From: Streptomyces sp. NBC_00554
GTDB taxonomy: Bacteria > Actinomycetota > Actinomycetes > Streptomycetales > Streptomycetaceae
Reading direction: 5' to 3'
DNA: 64,000 bases
Assembly: GCF_041431135.1 (NCBI RefSeq)
Contig: NZ_CP107799.1
Coordinates: 4,588,001 to 4,652,000 of the forward strand
The notes beneath the pieces were generated by a model. The model searched no databases and was not told the origin of the DNA. It was given only the letters and a program-made list of their open reading frames with translations. This document shows positions 8,852-18,050 of this stretch, one piece after another (position 1 is the stretch's first letter; each line of letters starts with the position of its first letter). A program made the translations under genes and the position numbers.

Positions 8852-9682
8852 CTAGATGAGGCCGTGCTCCCGCAGGTAGTCCAGCTGGGCGCGGACCGAC
8901 AGTTCGGCCGCGGGCCACAGGGAGCGGTCCACGTCCGCGTACACGTGGGCGACGACCTCGGACGGGGACCGGTGGCCGTTCTCGACCGCCGTCTCGATCT
9001 GGGCGAGGCGGTGCGCGCGGTGGGCGAGGTAGAACTCGACGGCGCCCTGGGCGTCTTCGAGGACGGGTCCGTGGCCCGGCAGGACGGTGTGGACGCCGTC
9101 GTCCACCGCGAGTGACCTCAGGCGCCTCAGGGAGTCCAGATAGTCGCCCAGACGGCCGTCGGGATGGGCCACCAGGGTCGTACCGCGGCCGAGGACGGTG
9201 TCCCCGGTCAGGACGGCCTGATCGGCCGGGAGATGGAAGCACAGCGAGTCGGAGGTGTGGCCGGGGGTGGACACCACACGCAGCTCCAGGCCGCCGGTGG
9301 TGATCACCTCCCCCGCGCCGAGCCCCTCGTCCCCGAGCCGCAGCGCCGGATCCAGCGCCCGCACCTTCGTGCCCGTCAGCCCGGCGAACCGCACGGCGCC
9401 CTCGGCGTGGTCGGGGTGCCCGTGCGTGAGCAGCGTCAGCGCGATCCGCTTGCCGGCCTTCTCGGCCGTGTCCACGACATTCCGCAGGTGTACGTCGTCC
9501 AGGGGCCCCGGGTCGATCACCACCGCGAGCTCGGAGTCCGGCTCGGCCAGGATCCAGGTGTTCGTGCCGTCCAGGGTCATCGCGGAGGCGTTGGGTGCCA
9601 GGACGTTGACGGCTCGCGGGGTGGCGGGGCCGGAGAGCACCCCGCCTCGCGGCTGGCCGGGGAGGGCGGCTGCGTCGGTCAT
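8852..9682 (-). CDS. MBL-fold metallo-hydrolase
   Basis: A 276-residue metallo-beta-lactamase-fold hydrolase with the zinc motif LLTHGHPDHAEG (about residues 84-95) and later metal ligands in STPGHTSDS and LTGDTVLGRG. The C-terminal region resembles the LACTB2-like subgroup. The gene start overlaps the stop of the upstream NUDIX gene by four bases (ATGA, 9679-9682), so the two are co-translated. The substrate is unknown. Confidence 0.87.
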   Translation of the reverse strand: MTDAAALPGQPRGGVLSGPATPRAVNVLAPNASAMTLDGTNTWILAEPDSELAVVIDPGPLDDVHLRNVVDTAEKAGKRIALTLLTHGHPDHAEGAVRFAGLTGTKVRALDPALRLGDEGLGAGEVITTGGLELRVVSTPGHTSDSLCFHLPADQAVLTGDTVLGRGTTLVAHPDGRLGDYLDSLRRLRSLAVDDGVHTVLPGHGPVLEDAQGAVEFYLAHRAHRLAQIETAVENGHRSPSEVVAHVYADVDRSLWPAAELSVRAQLDYLREHGLI

Positions 9683-10548
9683 GCGGAGGCTCCACCGGTC
9701 GGGATGTGCTTGGTGAACTCGTCGTGGCCCGGCCAGGAGAGGACCACTTCACCGTTCTCCAGGCGGGCCTTCGCCAGTACGGGGGTCAGGTCGCGGTCGG
9801 GTGCGGCGGCGAGGGCGTCGGCGGCGGTGTCGTACGCGGTGAGCTGGCGCAGGGTCGCGACGGTCGGCGGCATCATCAGCAGCTCGCCCTTGTCGTACGA
9901 GGCTGCCGCGTCCGCCGGGTTGATCCACACCGTGCGGTCGGCCTCCGTGGAGGCGTTGCGGGTGCGCTGGCCCTCCGGGAGGGCGGCCACGAAGAACCAC
10001 GTGTCGTAGCGGCGGGTCTCGAACTCCGGGGTGATCCAGCGGGCCCAGGCGCCCAGGAGGTCCGACCTGAGGACGAGTCCCCGGCGGTCCAGGAACTCCG
10101 CGAAGGAGAAGTCGCGGGCGACCAGGGCGGCGCGGTCCGCCTCCCACTCGTCGCCCGTGGTGTCGCCGACGACCGTGTCCGGGGTGGGGCCCGCGAGGAG
10201 GACGCCCGCCTCCTCGTACGTCTCGCGGACCGCGGCGCAGACGACGGCCTGGGCGGAGGTCTCGTCGACGCCGAGCCTTTTCGCCCACCACGCGCGCGTG
10301 GGGCCCGCCCAGCGGATGTGGTGCTCGTCGTCGCGCGGGTCGACGCCGCCGCCGGGATACGCGTACGCGCCTCCGGCGAAGGCCATGGAGGCGCGTCTGC
10401 GCAGCATGTGCACGGTGGGGGCGGTCGGCCCGTCCTTGAGCAGCATCACGGTGGCCGCCCGCTTCGGGGCGACCGGTGTGAGGGTGCCCTCCGCGAGTGC
10501 GCGGATGCGGTCGGGCCACTCCGGGGGGAACCACTGCCCATTCGCCAT
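9679..10548 (-). CDS. NUDIX hydrolase (NUDT19-like arrangement)
   Basis: A 289-residue NUDIX protein. The box is split by an insertion: AYPGGGVDPRDDE is followed about 30 residues later by VCAAVRETYEEAGVLL. An insertion at this place is typical of the NUDT7/NUDT19-like acyl-CoA diphosphatases, but the substrate here is not certain. The ATG at 10548 begins MANGQWFPPEWPDRI. It is the first gene of a two-gene unit with the MBL hydrolase. Confidence 0.85.
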   Translation of the reverse strand: MANGQWFPPEWPDRIRALAEGTLTPVAPKRAATVMLLKDGPTAPTVHMLRRRASMAFAGGAYAYPGGGVDPRDDEHHIRWAGPTRAWWAKRLGVDETSAQAVVCAAVRETYEEAGVLLAGPTPDTVVGDTTGDEWEADRAALVARDFSFAEFLDRRGLVLRSDLLGAWARWITPEFETRRYDTWFFVAALPEGQRTRNASTEADRTVWINPADAAASYDKGELLMMPPTVATLRQLTAYDTAADALAAAPDRDLTPVLAKARLENGEVVLSWPGHDEFTKHIPTGGASA

Positions 10549-10633
10549 GGGCGGAGGCTATCCCGAGCCGGGCGGATGTTCGAGTGGCCGCCCTTGGGGA
10601 TCCCTCTGCCCGGCGGCGGGGGCGGGACCGAGA

Positions 10634-10736
10634 GTTTTTTCGCCCCCTCCGCCCCTGCCCATCCCGTACCTGGGGGCTCCGCCCCCAGACCCCCGTATCG
10701 CGCTGACGCGCTCGTCCTCAAACGCCGGACGGGCTG
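10634..10736 (+). repeat. Dispersed Streptomyces intergenic repeat, copy 2
   Basis: A second copy of the block at 145-251, with the same palindrome CTGGGGGCTCCGCCCCCAG and the same CTCAAACGCCGGACGGGCTG end. Its last part overlaps the 3' end of ridA and supplies that gene's stop codon. Confidence 0.8.
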
Positions 10737-11197
10737 GAGAGCTCCACCATGATCTCGACCTCGACCGGCGCGTCCAGCGGGAGGACCGCGACGCCGACCG
10801 CGCTTCGGGCGTGGACGCCCTTGTCGCCCAGGACGGCGCCGAGGAGTTCGCTGGCTCCGTTGAGGACGGCGGGCTGGCCGGTGAAGTCGGAGGCGGAGGC
10901 GACGAAGCCGGTGACCTTCACGACACGCGCGATGCGGTCCAGGTCGCCCGCGACGGACTTGACCGCGGCGAGCGCGTTCAGGGCGCAGGTGCGGGCCAGG
11001 TCCCTGGCTTCCTCGGGCGTGACCTCCGCGCCCACCTTGCCGGTGAGCGGAAGCTTGCCTTCCACGATCGGGAGCTGGCCCGCGGTGTAGACGTACACAC
11101 CGGACTGCACGGCAGGCTGGTACGCGGCCAGCGGCGGGACGACCTCGGGCAGTGTCAGCCCGAGTTCCGCCAGCTTGGCCTCGATGGCGCCACTCAT
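10718..11197 (-). CDS. RidA family protein
   Basis: A 159-residue RidA/YjgF-type protein, the family that removes reactive enamine/imine intermediates. It shows the YTAGQLPIVEGKLPLTGKVG region, the ALNALAAVKS helix, and a C-terminal part (HARSAVGVAVLPLDAPVEVE) holding the family's conserved Arg. The ATG at 11197 is chosen because it overlaps the stop of the upstream small gene by four bases; the frame continues upstream only as an antisense shadow of the ATPase. The last codons and the stop lie inside a dispersed repeat. Confidence 0.9.
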   Translation of the reverse strand: MSGAIEAKLAELGLTLPEVVPPLAAYQPAVQSGVYVYTAGQLPIVEGKLPLTGKVGAEVTPEEARDLARTCALNALAAVKSVAGDLDRIARVVKVTGFVASASDFTGQPAVLNGASELLGAVLGDKGVHARSAVGVAVLPLDAPVEVEIMVELSSPSGV

Positions 11198-11352
11198 GCC
11201 TTCTCCCGCTTCAGGTAGGCCACCAACTGCTCGGGGTTGTTCGGCCCGGGCACGACCTGGACGAGCTCCCAGCCGTCCTCGCCCCAGGTGTCCAGAATCT
11301 GCTTCGTGGCATGGACGAGCAGAGGCACGGTTGCGTATTCCCACTTGGTCAT
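11194..11352 (-). CDS. DUF4177 small protein
   Basis: A 52-residue protein beginning MTKWEYATVPLLVH with a central GEDGWELVQVVPG, the pattern of DUF4177 proteins. The function is unknown. It sits immediately upstream of ridA with a four-base overlap and is divergent from the ArsA-like pair, an arrangement I recall as conserved in streptomycetes. Confidence 0.8.
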   Translation of the reverse strand: MTKWEYATVPLLVHATKQILDTWGEDGWELVQVVPGPNNPEQLVAYLKREKA

Positions 11353-11470
11353 GTCGCCGACTGTAGCCGTTGCCGGGCACGGCCTTTCGCGGGTGTCGTC
11401 CAAGGCCTCGCGCACACGTTGTCCACAGCCTCCTGCGTAGTACGGCGGCCGACTGGTTAGGCTCGAATAC

Positions 11471-12448
11471 GTGAGCAGGCTCCAGGTCGTCAGCGGCAAG
11501 GGCGGTACCGGCAAGACCACGGTAGCCGCCGCCCTCGCGCTCGCCCTCGCCACGGAGGGCAAGCGCGCCCTTCTCGTCGAGGTCGAGGGCAGGCAGGGCA
11601 TCGCGCAGCTCTTCGAAACAGAAGCGCTGCCCTACGGGGAGCGGAAAATCGCCGTCGCTCCCGGGGGCGGGGAGGTGTACGCCCTCGCCATCGACCCCGA
11701 ACTGGCCCTTCTGGACTACCTCCAGATGTTCTACAAGCTGGGCGGCGCCGGCCGCGCCCTGAAGAAACTCGGCGCCATCGACTTCGCGACGACCATCGCG
11801 CCGGGTCTGCGGGACGTACTCCTGACCGGCAAGGCGTGCGAGGCCGTACGCCGCAAGGACAAGAGCGGGCGGTTCGCGTACGACTACGTGGTCATGGACG
11901 CGCCGCCGACGGGGCGCATCACCCGCTTCCTGAACGTCAACGACGAGGTGGCGGGCCTCGCGAAGATCGGCCCGATACACAATCAGGCACAGGCCGTCAT
12001 GCGGGTCCTCAAGTCCAAGGAGACGGCCGTTCACCTGGTGGCGCTCCTGGAGGAGATGCCCGTACAGGAGACCGCGGACGGCATCGCCGAACTGCGGGCC
12101 GCGAAGCTGCCGGTCGGGCGGATCATCGTGAACATGGTGCGGCCCGCGCTGCTCGACGACGCCGATCTGGAACTCACCGCCGCCGCCCCCCGTACCGCCA
12201 TCGCCAAGTCGCTCTCCGCGGCCGGACTCGGCGGCGCCCGGCGTGGCGGACTCGCCGAGCGGCTGGTGGACCCGCTGCTGGAGCAGGCCGCCGAGTACGC
12301 CGAGCGGCACACCCTGGAGCGCGAGCAGCGGGCGGTGCTCACGGAACAGGGCCTGCCGCTGCACGAACTCCCTTTGCTCGCCGAGGGAATGGATCTGGCG
12401 GGCCTGTACCAACTGGCCAAGGAACTGCGTCAGCAAGGGATCTCATGA
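11471..12448 (+). CDS. ArsA-family anion-transporting ATPase, first of a pair
   Basis: A 325-residue ArsA/GET3-like P-loop ATPase with the deviant Walker A VSGKGGTGKTT near residues 7-17 and a switch-like MDAPPTGRI at about 144-152. It is shorter than the second protein. The two probably act together, as the two halves of ArsA do, but nothing indicates arsenite as substrate: no arsB, arsR or arsC is nearby. The start is GTG; the stop overlaps the next start (ATGA, 12445-12448). Confidence 0.88.
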   Translation: MSRLQVVSGKGGTGKTTVAAALALALATEGKRALLVEVEGRQGIAQLFETEALPYGERKIAVAPGGGEVYALAIDPELALLDYLQMFYKLGGAGRALKKLGAIDFATTIAPGLRDVLLTGKACEAVRRKDKSGRFAYDYVVMDAPPTGRITRFLNVNDEVAGLAKIGPIHNQAQAVMRVLKSKETAVHLVALLEEMPVQETADGIAELRAAKLPVGRIIVNMVRPALLDDADLELTAAAPRTAIAKSLSAAGLGGARRGGLAERLVDPLLEQAAEYAERHTLEREQRAVLTEQGLPLHELPLLAEGMDLAGLYQLAKELRQQGIS

Positions 12449-13929
12449 GTTCGGACCCGGCCCGCGCACGCGACTCCGCCCGCGCACAGGAATCCGCCCG
12501 CGCACGCGACTCCGCCCACGCGCACGACTCCACCCGTGCACTGGGAAACGCACGCCTCCTGGACGTCGATCCGCTGATCGACGACCCGAAGACCCGCATC
12601 GTGGTGTGCTGCGGCTCGGGCGGCGTGGGCAAGACGACCACAGCGGCGGCGCTGGGGCTGCGCGCCGCCGAGCGCGGCCGCAAGGTCGTCGTGCTCACCA
12701 TCGACCCGGCGCGCCGCCTCGCCCAGTCCATGGGCATCGACTCCCTGGACAACACCCCACGCCGGGTGAAGGGCGTCGAGGGGGACGGCGAACTGCACGC
12801 CATGATGCTCGACATGAAGCGCACCTTCGACGAGATCGTCGAGGCGCACGCGGACCGCGAGCGGGCGGCGGCGATCCTCAACAACCCCTTCTATCAGTCG
12901 CTTTCGGCGGGCTTCGCGGGCACGCAGGAGTACATGGCGATGGAGAAGCTGGGGCAGCTGCGGGCGCGGGAGGAATGGGACCTCATCGTCGTCGACACGC
13001 CGCCGTCCCGCTCGGCCCTGGACTTCCTGGACGCGCCCAAGCGGCTCGGGTCCTTCCTGGACGGACGGCTGATCCGGCTCCTGACGGCGCCGGCGAAGCT
13101 GGGCGGCCGGGCGGGAATGAAGTTCCTGAACGTCGGGATGTCGCTGATGACCGGCACCCTGGGGAAGCTGCTCGGCGGGCAACTCCTCAAGGACGTACAG
13201 ACCTTCGTGTCCGCGATGGACACGACCTTCGGCGGGTTCCGTACGCGCGCGGACGCCACGTACAAGCTGCTCCAGGCGCCCGGCACGGCGTTCCTGGTGG
13301 TCGCGGCCCCGGAGCGGGACGCGCTGCGCGAGGCCGCGTACTTCGTGGAGCGGCTGGCCGCCGAGGACATGCCGTTCGCCGGTCTGGTGCTCAACCGGGT
13401 GCACGGCAGCGGCGCCGCTCAGCTGTCGGCCGAGCGGGCACTCGCCGCCGCGGAAAACCTCGGACCCGATGCCGCGGCGGACCGTGATCTGGAAGCCGCG
13501 GAAAATCTTGCCGAGGCCCGCATTGTGGATCAGGGGGGCGGGAAGGCTGGACTTCGTAACTCTCCCGACACGTACGACAGTTCAGAATCTCCCGCTTCCG
13601 AGGCACCAGCTCCCGACGCCGCCGACGATCCCGACGAAGGCTCCCCCGCCGCCACGGACAGGACCGCCGCCACGAACGGGAATCGGACCACAGACACCGG
13701 CCGGACCGTCGAACAGCTCACCGCAGGCCTGTTGAGGCTGCACGCCGAGCGCATGCAGCTGCTCTCCCGCGAGCAGCGCACGCGTGACCGCTTCACCGCC
13801 CTCCACCCCGAGGTGGCGGTGGCCGAAGTGGCGGCGCTGCCCGGCGACGTGCACGACCTGGCAGGGCTGCGGGACATCGGGATCCGGCTCGCGGCCGGTA
13901 GGCCGGAGCTGCCCGAAACCGGCGCCTGA
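12445..13929 (+). CDS. ArsA-family ATPase, second of a pair
   Basis: A 494-residue ATPase with Walker A CGSGGVGKTTTAAA (about residues 54-67), the DPARRLAQ region and VVDTPPSRSALDFL. The first 35 residues are a repetitive Arg/Ala/Asp/Ser stretch (RARDSA, RAQESA), and a second low-complexity linker rich in Asp, Ala, Pro and Thr (about residues 345-425) separates the ATPase core from a helical C-terminal part. It is co-translated with the upstream ATPase and lies directly before wblA on the opposite strand, as I recall in S. coelicolor. The function in Streptomyces is not established. Confidence 0.87.
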   Translation: MSSDPARARDSARAQESARARDSAHAHDSTRALGNARLLDVDPLIDDPKTRIVVCCGSGGVGKTTTAAALGLRAAERGRKVVVLTIDPARRLAQSMGIDSLDNTPRRVKGVEGDGELHAMMLDMKRTFDEIVEAHADRERAAAILNNPFYQSLSAGFAGTQEYMAMEKLGQLRAREEWDLIVVDTPPSRSALDFLDAPKRLGSFLDGRLIRLLTAPAKLGGRAGMKFLNVGMSLMTGTLGKLLGGQLLKDVQTFVSAMDTTFGGFRTRADATYKLLQAPGTAFLVVAAPERDALREAAYFVERLAAEDMPFAGLVLNRVHGSGAAQLSAERALAAAENLGPDAAADRDLEAAENLAEARIVDQGGGKAGLRNSPDTYDSSESPASEAPAPDAADDPDEGSPAATDRTAATNGNRTTDTGRTVEQLTAGLLRLHAERMQLLSREQRTRDRFTALHPEVAVAEVAALPGDVHDLAGLRDIGIRLAAGRPELPETGA

Positions 13930-14060
13930 CGCGGCGCCTTCCATGACCTGCATGGTCATTGCGAGGCCATGATCTGCGGGGCCGTGACAGGCACAGCCGT
14001 GACATGCACAGCCGTGGCCATGGCCTACAGGGACTGCTGCGGGGACTGAGGGAAACGCCC

Positions 14061-14399
14061 TCAGCCCACCGCCAAGTAGCGCTCGTACACCTCTTCCTCA
14101 TCAAGAGGCAGCAGGCCCGCACCGCGCTCGTACTCCGTACGCGCGGTCTCGAGCAGATGACGCCAAGAGGTGACGGTGGGGCGCCGGCGCAACAATGCGC
14201 GGCGCTCCCGCTCGGTCATGCCACCCCACACGCCGAATTCGACGCGGTTGTCGAGCGCATCGGCGAGGCACTCCGTGCGCACCGGACATCCGGTGCACAC
14301 TGCCTTCGCCCGGTTCTGCGCTGCTCCTTGAACGAACAGTTCATCCGGATCGGTAGTGCGGCAGGCCGCCTGCGCACTCCAGTCGGTTACCCAGCCCAT
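14061..14399 (-). CDS. wblA: WhiB-like regulator WblA
   Basis: A 112-residue WhiB-family iron-sulfur transcription factor. The four cluster cysteines are in SAQAACRTTD, KAVCTGCPVRTEC (C-x2-C-x5-C), and the GVWGG turn follows in NRVEFGVWGGMTERER. WblA controls the switch from vegetative growth to aerial development and represses antibiotic pathways in several streptomycetes. The ATG at 14399 begins MGWVTDWSAQAAC and has GAGAGGA ten bases upstream; an in-frame GTG at 14456 would add 19 residues (MNMPLPPWGS...). Position between the ArsA pair and the PBP supports the assignment. Confidence 0.93.
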   Translation of the reverse strand: MGWVTDWSAQAACRTTDPDELFVQGAAQNRAKAVCTGCPVRTECLADALDNRVEFGVWGGMTERERRALLRRRPTVTSWRHLLETARTEYERGAGLLPLDEEEVYERYLAVG

Positions 14400-15015
14400 A
14401 CCGGCGCCGTCCTCTCCCGAATCGAGGCTCCCCCACGGCGGCAGCGGCATATTCACCGCCGCCAGTTGAGGACGTTACGGAAGGTGGGCACAGCGCAACA
14501 CCCCCTTCGGGCCCAATCTTGAATGGCCCGAACGGACTATGCGTAAGCGGCAGATCACCCGGGGGAGTGACCTGAGGACATACGTGAGTATCCCGGCAAA
14601 CCGGGACAGTTCAGTTGAGTCACAACGGACGCCGGGTGACACACAAGGCGGATTCGGACACGCCCCCAACAAAAATTAGGGAACCTCCGGAACGATTCGG
14701 GGTCGCCGGACGTATTGATACGTAGCCGCACTGCTGTGACAGTTGAGAGCAGCTTAGGCCAAGGCCTATACGCGTGTCCGGCGATTGAGAACGTAGACAG
14801 CTCGCGTTGCCATGCCGTCAAGTTCTCGGGATGAGGCCTCCGAACACGGCGCAGTCGTAGAGCCGCTGGTGCGCAGTGAGCATCTGGACCGCGCACCCGG
14901 TCTACGTTGAGGCGTAGCCCGCCCGGCTGCCCTTGGATGTCACGGTCTCGTACTCGAACATCCCGAGAACCACCTGCCCCTCGGGACGCCCGTAATTAGG
15001 GATTAGGCTGCCCTC
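14400..15015. promoter_or_regulatory. Long divergent control region between wblA and the PBP gene
   Basis: About 600 bases with no convincing gene. It must hold the promoters of wblA (leftward) and of the PBP (rightward). A perfect inverted repeat TAGGCCAAGGCCTA is at 14755-14768. The length suggests a long wblA leader or several regulator sites, but I see no operator I can name. Confidence 0.5.
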
Positions 15016-17295
15016 ATGCCAAAGAAGCGCTCGGGCGGTGGTCTGTCGCCATTCCAGCAGGCCGCCAAGTTCCTCGGTGTCAGCGTGCTCGCGGGGGCGG
15101 TCATGGCGGGAATCGCGCTGCCCGCGGCGGGCGCGCTCGGACTCGCGGCCAAGGGTTCGGTCCAGAGTTTCGACGAGATTCCGGACAGCCTGAAGAGTCC
15201 GCAGCTGAGTCAGCGCACCACGATCCTGGACAGCGAGGGCGGCCAGATCGCCACGGTCTACTCGCGTGACCGGACCGTGGTCGCCCTCAAGGACATCTCG
15301 CCGTACATGCAGAAGGCGATCGTCGCGATCGAGGACTCGCGCTTCTACGAGCACGGCGCGATCGACCTGAAGGGTGTCCTGCGCGCCCTGAACCAGAACG
15401 CGCAGAGCGGCGGAGTGTCCCAGGGCGCCTCCACGCTCACGCAGCAGCTCGTGAAGAACTACTTCGTCGAAGAGGCCGGCGACGACCCGACGAAGGTCGC
15501 CCAGGCCACCCAGCAGACCCTCGGCCGCAAGATCCGCGAGCTCAAGTACGCGATCCAGCTCGAGGAGAAGCTCGGCAAGAAGAAGATCCTCGAGAACTAC
15601 CTGAACATCACGTTCTTCGGCGAGCAGGCGTACGGCATCGAGGCAGCGGCTCAGCGCTACTTCTCCAAGCCCGCCAAGAAGCTGAACCTCCAGGAGTCGG
15701 CGCTGCTCGCGGGCATCGTCCAGTCGCCCAGCCGGTACGACCCGGTCAACGACGAGGCGGAGGCGACCAAGCGCCGCAACACCGTCCTGCAGCGCATGGC
15801 CGAGACGAACGACATCTCGCAGGCGGAAGCCAACAAGGCCATGAAGACGCCGCTCGGCCTGAAGGTCAGCAAGCCGAACAACGGCTGCATCACGGCGGTC
15901 GAAGGCGCGGCCTTCTTCTGCAAGTACGTGGAGAAGGTCTTCCTCAGCGACCCGGTCTTCGGCGAGACCAAGGAGGAGCGGGCGAAGATCTGGAACCAGG
16001 GCGGCCTGACGATCCGTACGACGCTCGACCCGCAGGCACAGGAATCGGTGCAGGCCTCGCTCAAGGACCACGTCAACCAGACGGACAAGGTCACCGCGGC
16101 GGCCACCCTGGTCGAACCGGGCACGGGCAAGATCGTCGGCATGGGCCAGGCGACGCCGTACGGCTACGGCAAGAACGAGACCGAGTACAACTACTCGGTC
16201 AACTACGCCATGGGCGGCTCCAACTTCGGCTTCCCGACCGGTTCGACGTTCAAGCCGTTCGTGGCCGCGGCCGCCCTGGAGGAGGGCCGGCCCGCGACCC
16301 AGGAGTACGCGTCGCCGTACGAGATGGACTACCCGAGCCCCGTCCAGAGGTGTGGCACCGATCCGTACGTCAACACGCAGGGCGACACGGTGGAGAACGA
16401 GGCCGAGTCCGAGGTCGGGCCGTACCAGCTGAAGGAGGCGATGGCCAAGTCGGTCAACACCTACTTCGTGCAGATGATCTCCGACATCGGCCTGTGCCCC
16501 GTGGTCAACATGACCGACAAGCTGCACGTCACGCAGGGCAACGGCGAAAAGCTGCCGGAGAGCCCGTCCATCGCCCTCGGCGCGGTGGGCCTCTCGCCGC
16601 TGACGATGGCCACCGCGTACGCCTCCTTCGCCGCCCGGGGCATGTACTGCACCCCGGTCGCCATCGAGTCGATCACGCAGAAGGTCGGCGACAAGCAGAA
16701 GTCCCTCGACGTGCCGAAGTCCACCTGCTCGCGGGCGATGTCCGAGAAGACCGCGGACACCGTCAACACCCTCCTGAGCGGCGTGATCGACTCCGGTACG
16801 GGTCAGGCCGCCGGTCTCACCGACCGCGCCAACGCCGGTAAGACGGGTACGACCGACTCCCGCAAGAACGCCTGGTTCGTCGGCTACACGCCGAACCTCG
16901 CCGGCGCGGTCTGGGTCGGCAGCGCCACGCAGAAGGTCGAGATGGAGAACATCACGATCGGCGGCGTCTGGCACGACAAGGTCTACGGCGGCCAGGTGCC
17001 GGGTCCCATCTGGAAGGACGCGATGACCGGCGCCCTCGACGGCAAGGACTCCCCGTCCTTCAACCTCGTCAACATCCCCGATCCCCAGAAGGACAAGGAC
17101 AAGGGCAACGACGACGGGGACAACGGGGACGACGACAACGGGAACGGCAACAACGGCGGTCTGATCGACGGCGGCCTCACGACCGGGGGCACCACTACCG
17201 GCGGCACCACGCCGACGCCCACCATCTCTCTCCCCGAGGGCTTCATCCAGGGGCAGGGCGATGGTGGCAACGGGAACGGTGGGCGGGACGGCTAG
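15016..17295 (+). CDS. Class A penicillin-binding protein (transglycosylase/transpeptidase)
   Basis: A 759-residue bifunctional PBP that polymerises and cross-links peptidoglycan outside the membrane. One hydrophobic anchor lies near residues 18-45. The glycosyltransferase-51 domain has IEDSRFYEHGAIDLKG (about 104-119) and GASTLTQQLVKNY. The transpeptidase has the Ser of GSTFKPF (about 411), the SVN triad in KSVNTYF, and KTGTTDSRKNAWF (about 607). The C-terminal 90 residues are a disordered Asp/Asn/Gly/Thr tail. The gene is divergent from wblA and ends before an exceptionally strong hairpin. Confidence 0.93.
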   Translation: MPKKRSGGGLSPFQQAAKFLGVSVLAGAVMAGIALPAAGALGLAAKGSVQSFDEIPDSLKSPQLSQRTTILDSEGGQIATVYSRDRTVVALKDISPYMQKAIVAIEDSRFYEHGAIDLKGVLRALNQNAQSGGVSQGASTLTQQLVKNYFVEEAGDDPTKVAQATQQTLGRKIRELKYAIQLEEKLGKKKILENYLNITFFGEQAYGIEAAAQRYFSKPAKKLNLQESALLAGIVQSPSRYDPVNDEAEATKRRNTVLQRMAETNDISQAEANKAMKTPLGLKVSKPNNGCITAVEGAAFFCKYVEKVFLSDPVFGETKEERAKIWNQGGLTIRTTLDPQAQESVQASLKDHVNQTDKVTAAATLVEPGTGKIVGMGQATPYGYGKNETEYNYSVNYAMGGSNFGFPTGSTFKPFVAAAALEEGRPATQEYASPYEMDYPSPVQRCGTDPYVNTQGDTVENEAESEVGPYQLKEAMAKSVNTYFVQMISDIGLCPVVNMTDKLHVTQGNGEKLPESPSIALGAVGLSPLTMATAYASFAARGMYCTPVAIESITQKVGDKQKSLDVPKSTCSRAMSEKTADTVNTLLSGVIDSGTGQAAGLTDRANAGKTGTTDSRKNAWFVGYTPNLAGAVWVGSATQKVEMENITIGGVWHDKVYGGQVPGPIWKDAMTGALDGKDSPSFNLVNIPDPQKDKDKGNDDGDNGDDDNGNGNNGGLIDGGLTTGGTTTGGTTPTPTISLPEGFIQGQGDGGNGNGGRDG

Positions 17296-17348
17296 TTCCT
17301 CCAGTTCCTCCGGGAACCAGGTGCTGCCTGCTTGAAGTCTGATGTCGA

Positions 17349-17397
17349 TACGCCGGTGGGGGCGCCCCTTGTGACAAGGGGCGCCCCCACCGGCGTA
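17349..17397. terminator. Very strong bidirectional hairpin terminator
   Basis: A 22-bp uninterrupted stem (17349-17370 with 17376-17397) closing a five-base loop GTGAC, between the convergent PBP and YqeY genes. After it, 17429-17466 holds short tandem repeats of GCCGTCCGTATC just before the YqeY stop. Confidence 0.85.
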
Positions 17398-17461
17398 CGG
17401 GTGGACGGGTCGTTCGGCTGCCTGTTCAGCCGTCCGTATCGCCGTCCGTATCGCCGTCCGT

Positions 17462-17929
17462 TCAGCCGCCCGCGAGGAGTTGCTTGACGAGGGCGGAGAC
17501 GCGGCCGCCCTCCGCCAGGCCGGCCACCTTCGGGTTCACGATCTTCATGACCTGGCCGATCGCACGCGGCCCCTCGGCGCCCGCCGACTTCGCCTCCTCG
17601 ACGGCCTGGGCGACGATGGCGTTCAGCTCCTCGTCGCTGAGCTGCTTGGGCAGGTACGTGGCGAGGATCTCGCCCTCCGCCTTCTCCCGCTCGGCCGACT
17701 CGGGGCGCCCGCCCTTCGCGAAGGCGTCCGCGGCCTCGCGGCGCTTCTTCGCCTCGCGGGTGATCACCTTCTGCACTTCTTCGTCGGAGAGTTCACGCTT
17801 GGTCTTGCCCGCGACCTCCTCGTTGGTGATCGCGGAGAGGGTCAGCCGGAGCGTCGAGGAGCGGAGCTCGTCGCGCTCCTTGATGGCGGCGTTGAGGTCT
17901 TCCTTGAGCTTCGACTTAAGGGTGGTCAT
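17462..17929 (-). CDS. GatB/YqeY domain protein
   Basis: A 155-residue protein starting MTTLKSKLKEDLNAAIKERD, with RSSTLRLTLSAI, EEVQKVITREAKKRREAADA and a C-terminal GQVMKIVNPKV. These match the YqeY family, which resembles the tail domain of the GatB amidotransferase subunit and may bind tRNA. The function is unproven. The ATG at 17929 is the only sensible start; upstream the frame is antisense to the next gene. Confidence 0.9.
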   Translation of the reverse strand: MTTLKSKLKEDLNAAIKERDELRSSTLRLTLSAITNEEVAGKTKRELSDEEVQKVITREAKKRREAADAFAKGGRPESAEREKAEGEILATYLPKQLSDEELNAIVAQAVEEAKSAGAEGPRAIGQVMKIVNPKVAGLAEGGRVSALVKQLLAGG

Positions 17930-18050
17930 GCCGTCGATTGTCGCAGGTGTGGGGAGACGGTCGCCTGCTGATTTCGGGGGTGCTCGTCGTGCGTCCGAGG
18001 TTGTCCACAGGCGGGCACGGCGAGTTGCCGGGGTCTGACACGATGGGCGT

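Noticed and set aside
11198-12436. Upstream extension of the ridA frame to 572 codons
   Set aside because: The extra part is antisense to the ArsA-like ATPase; the real start at 11197 is set by the four-base overlap with the DUF4177 gene.
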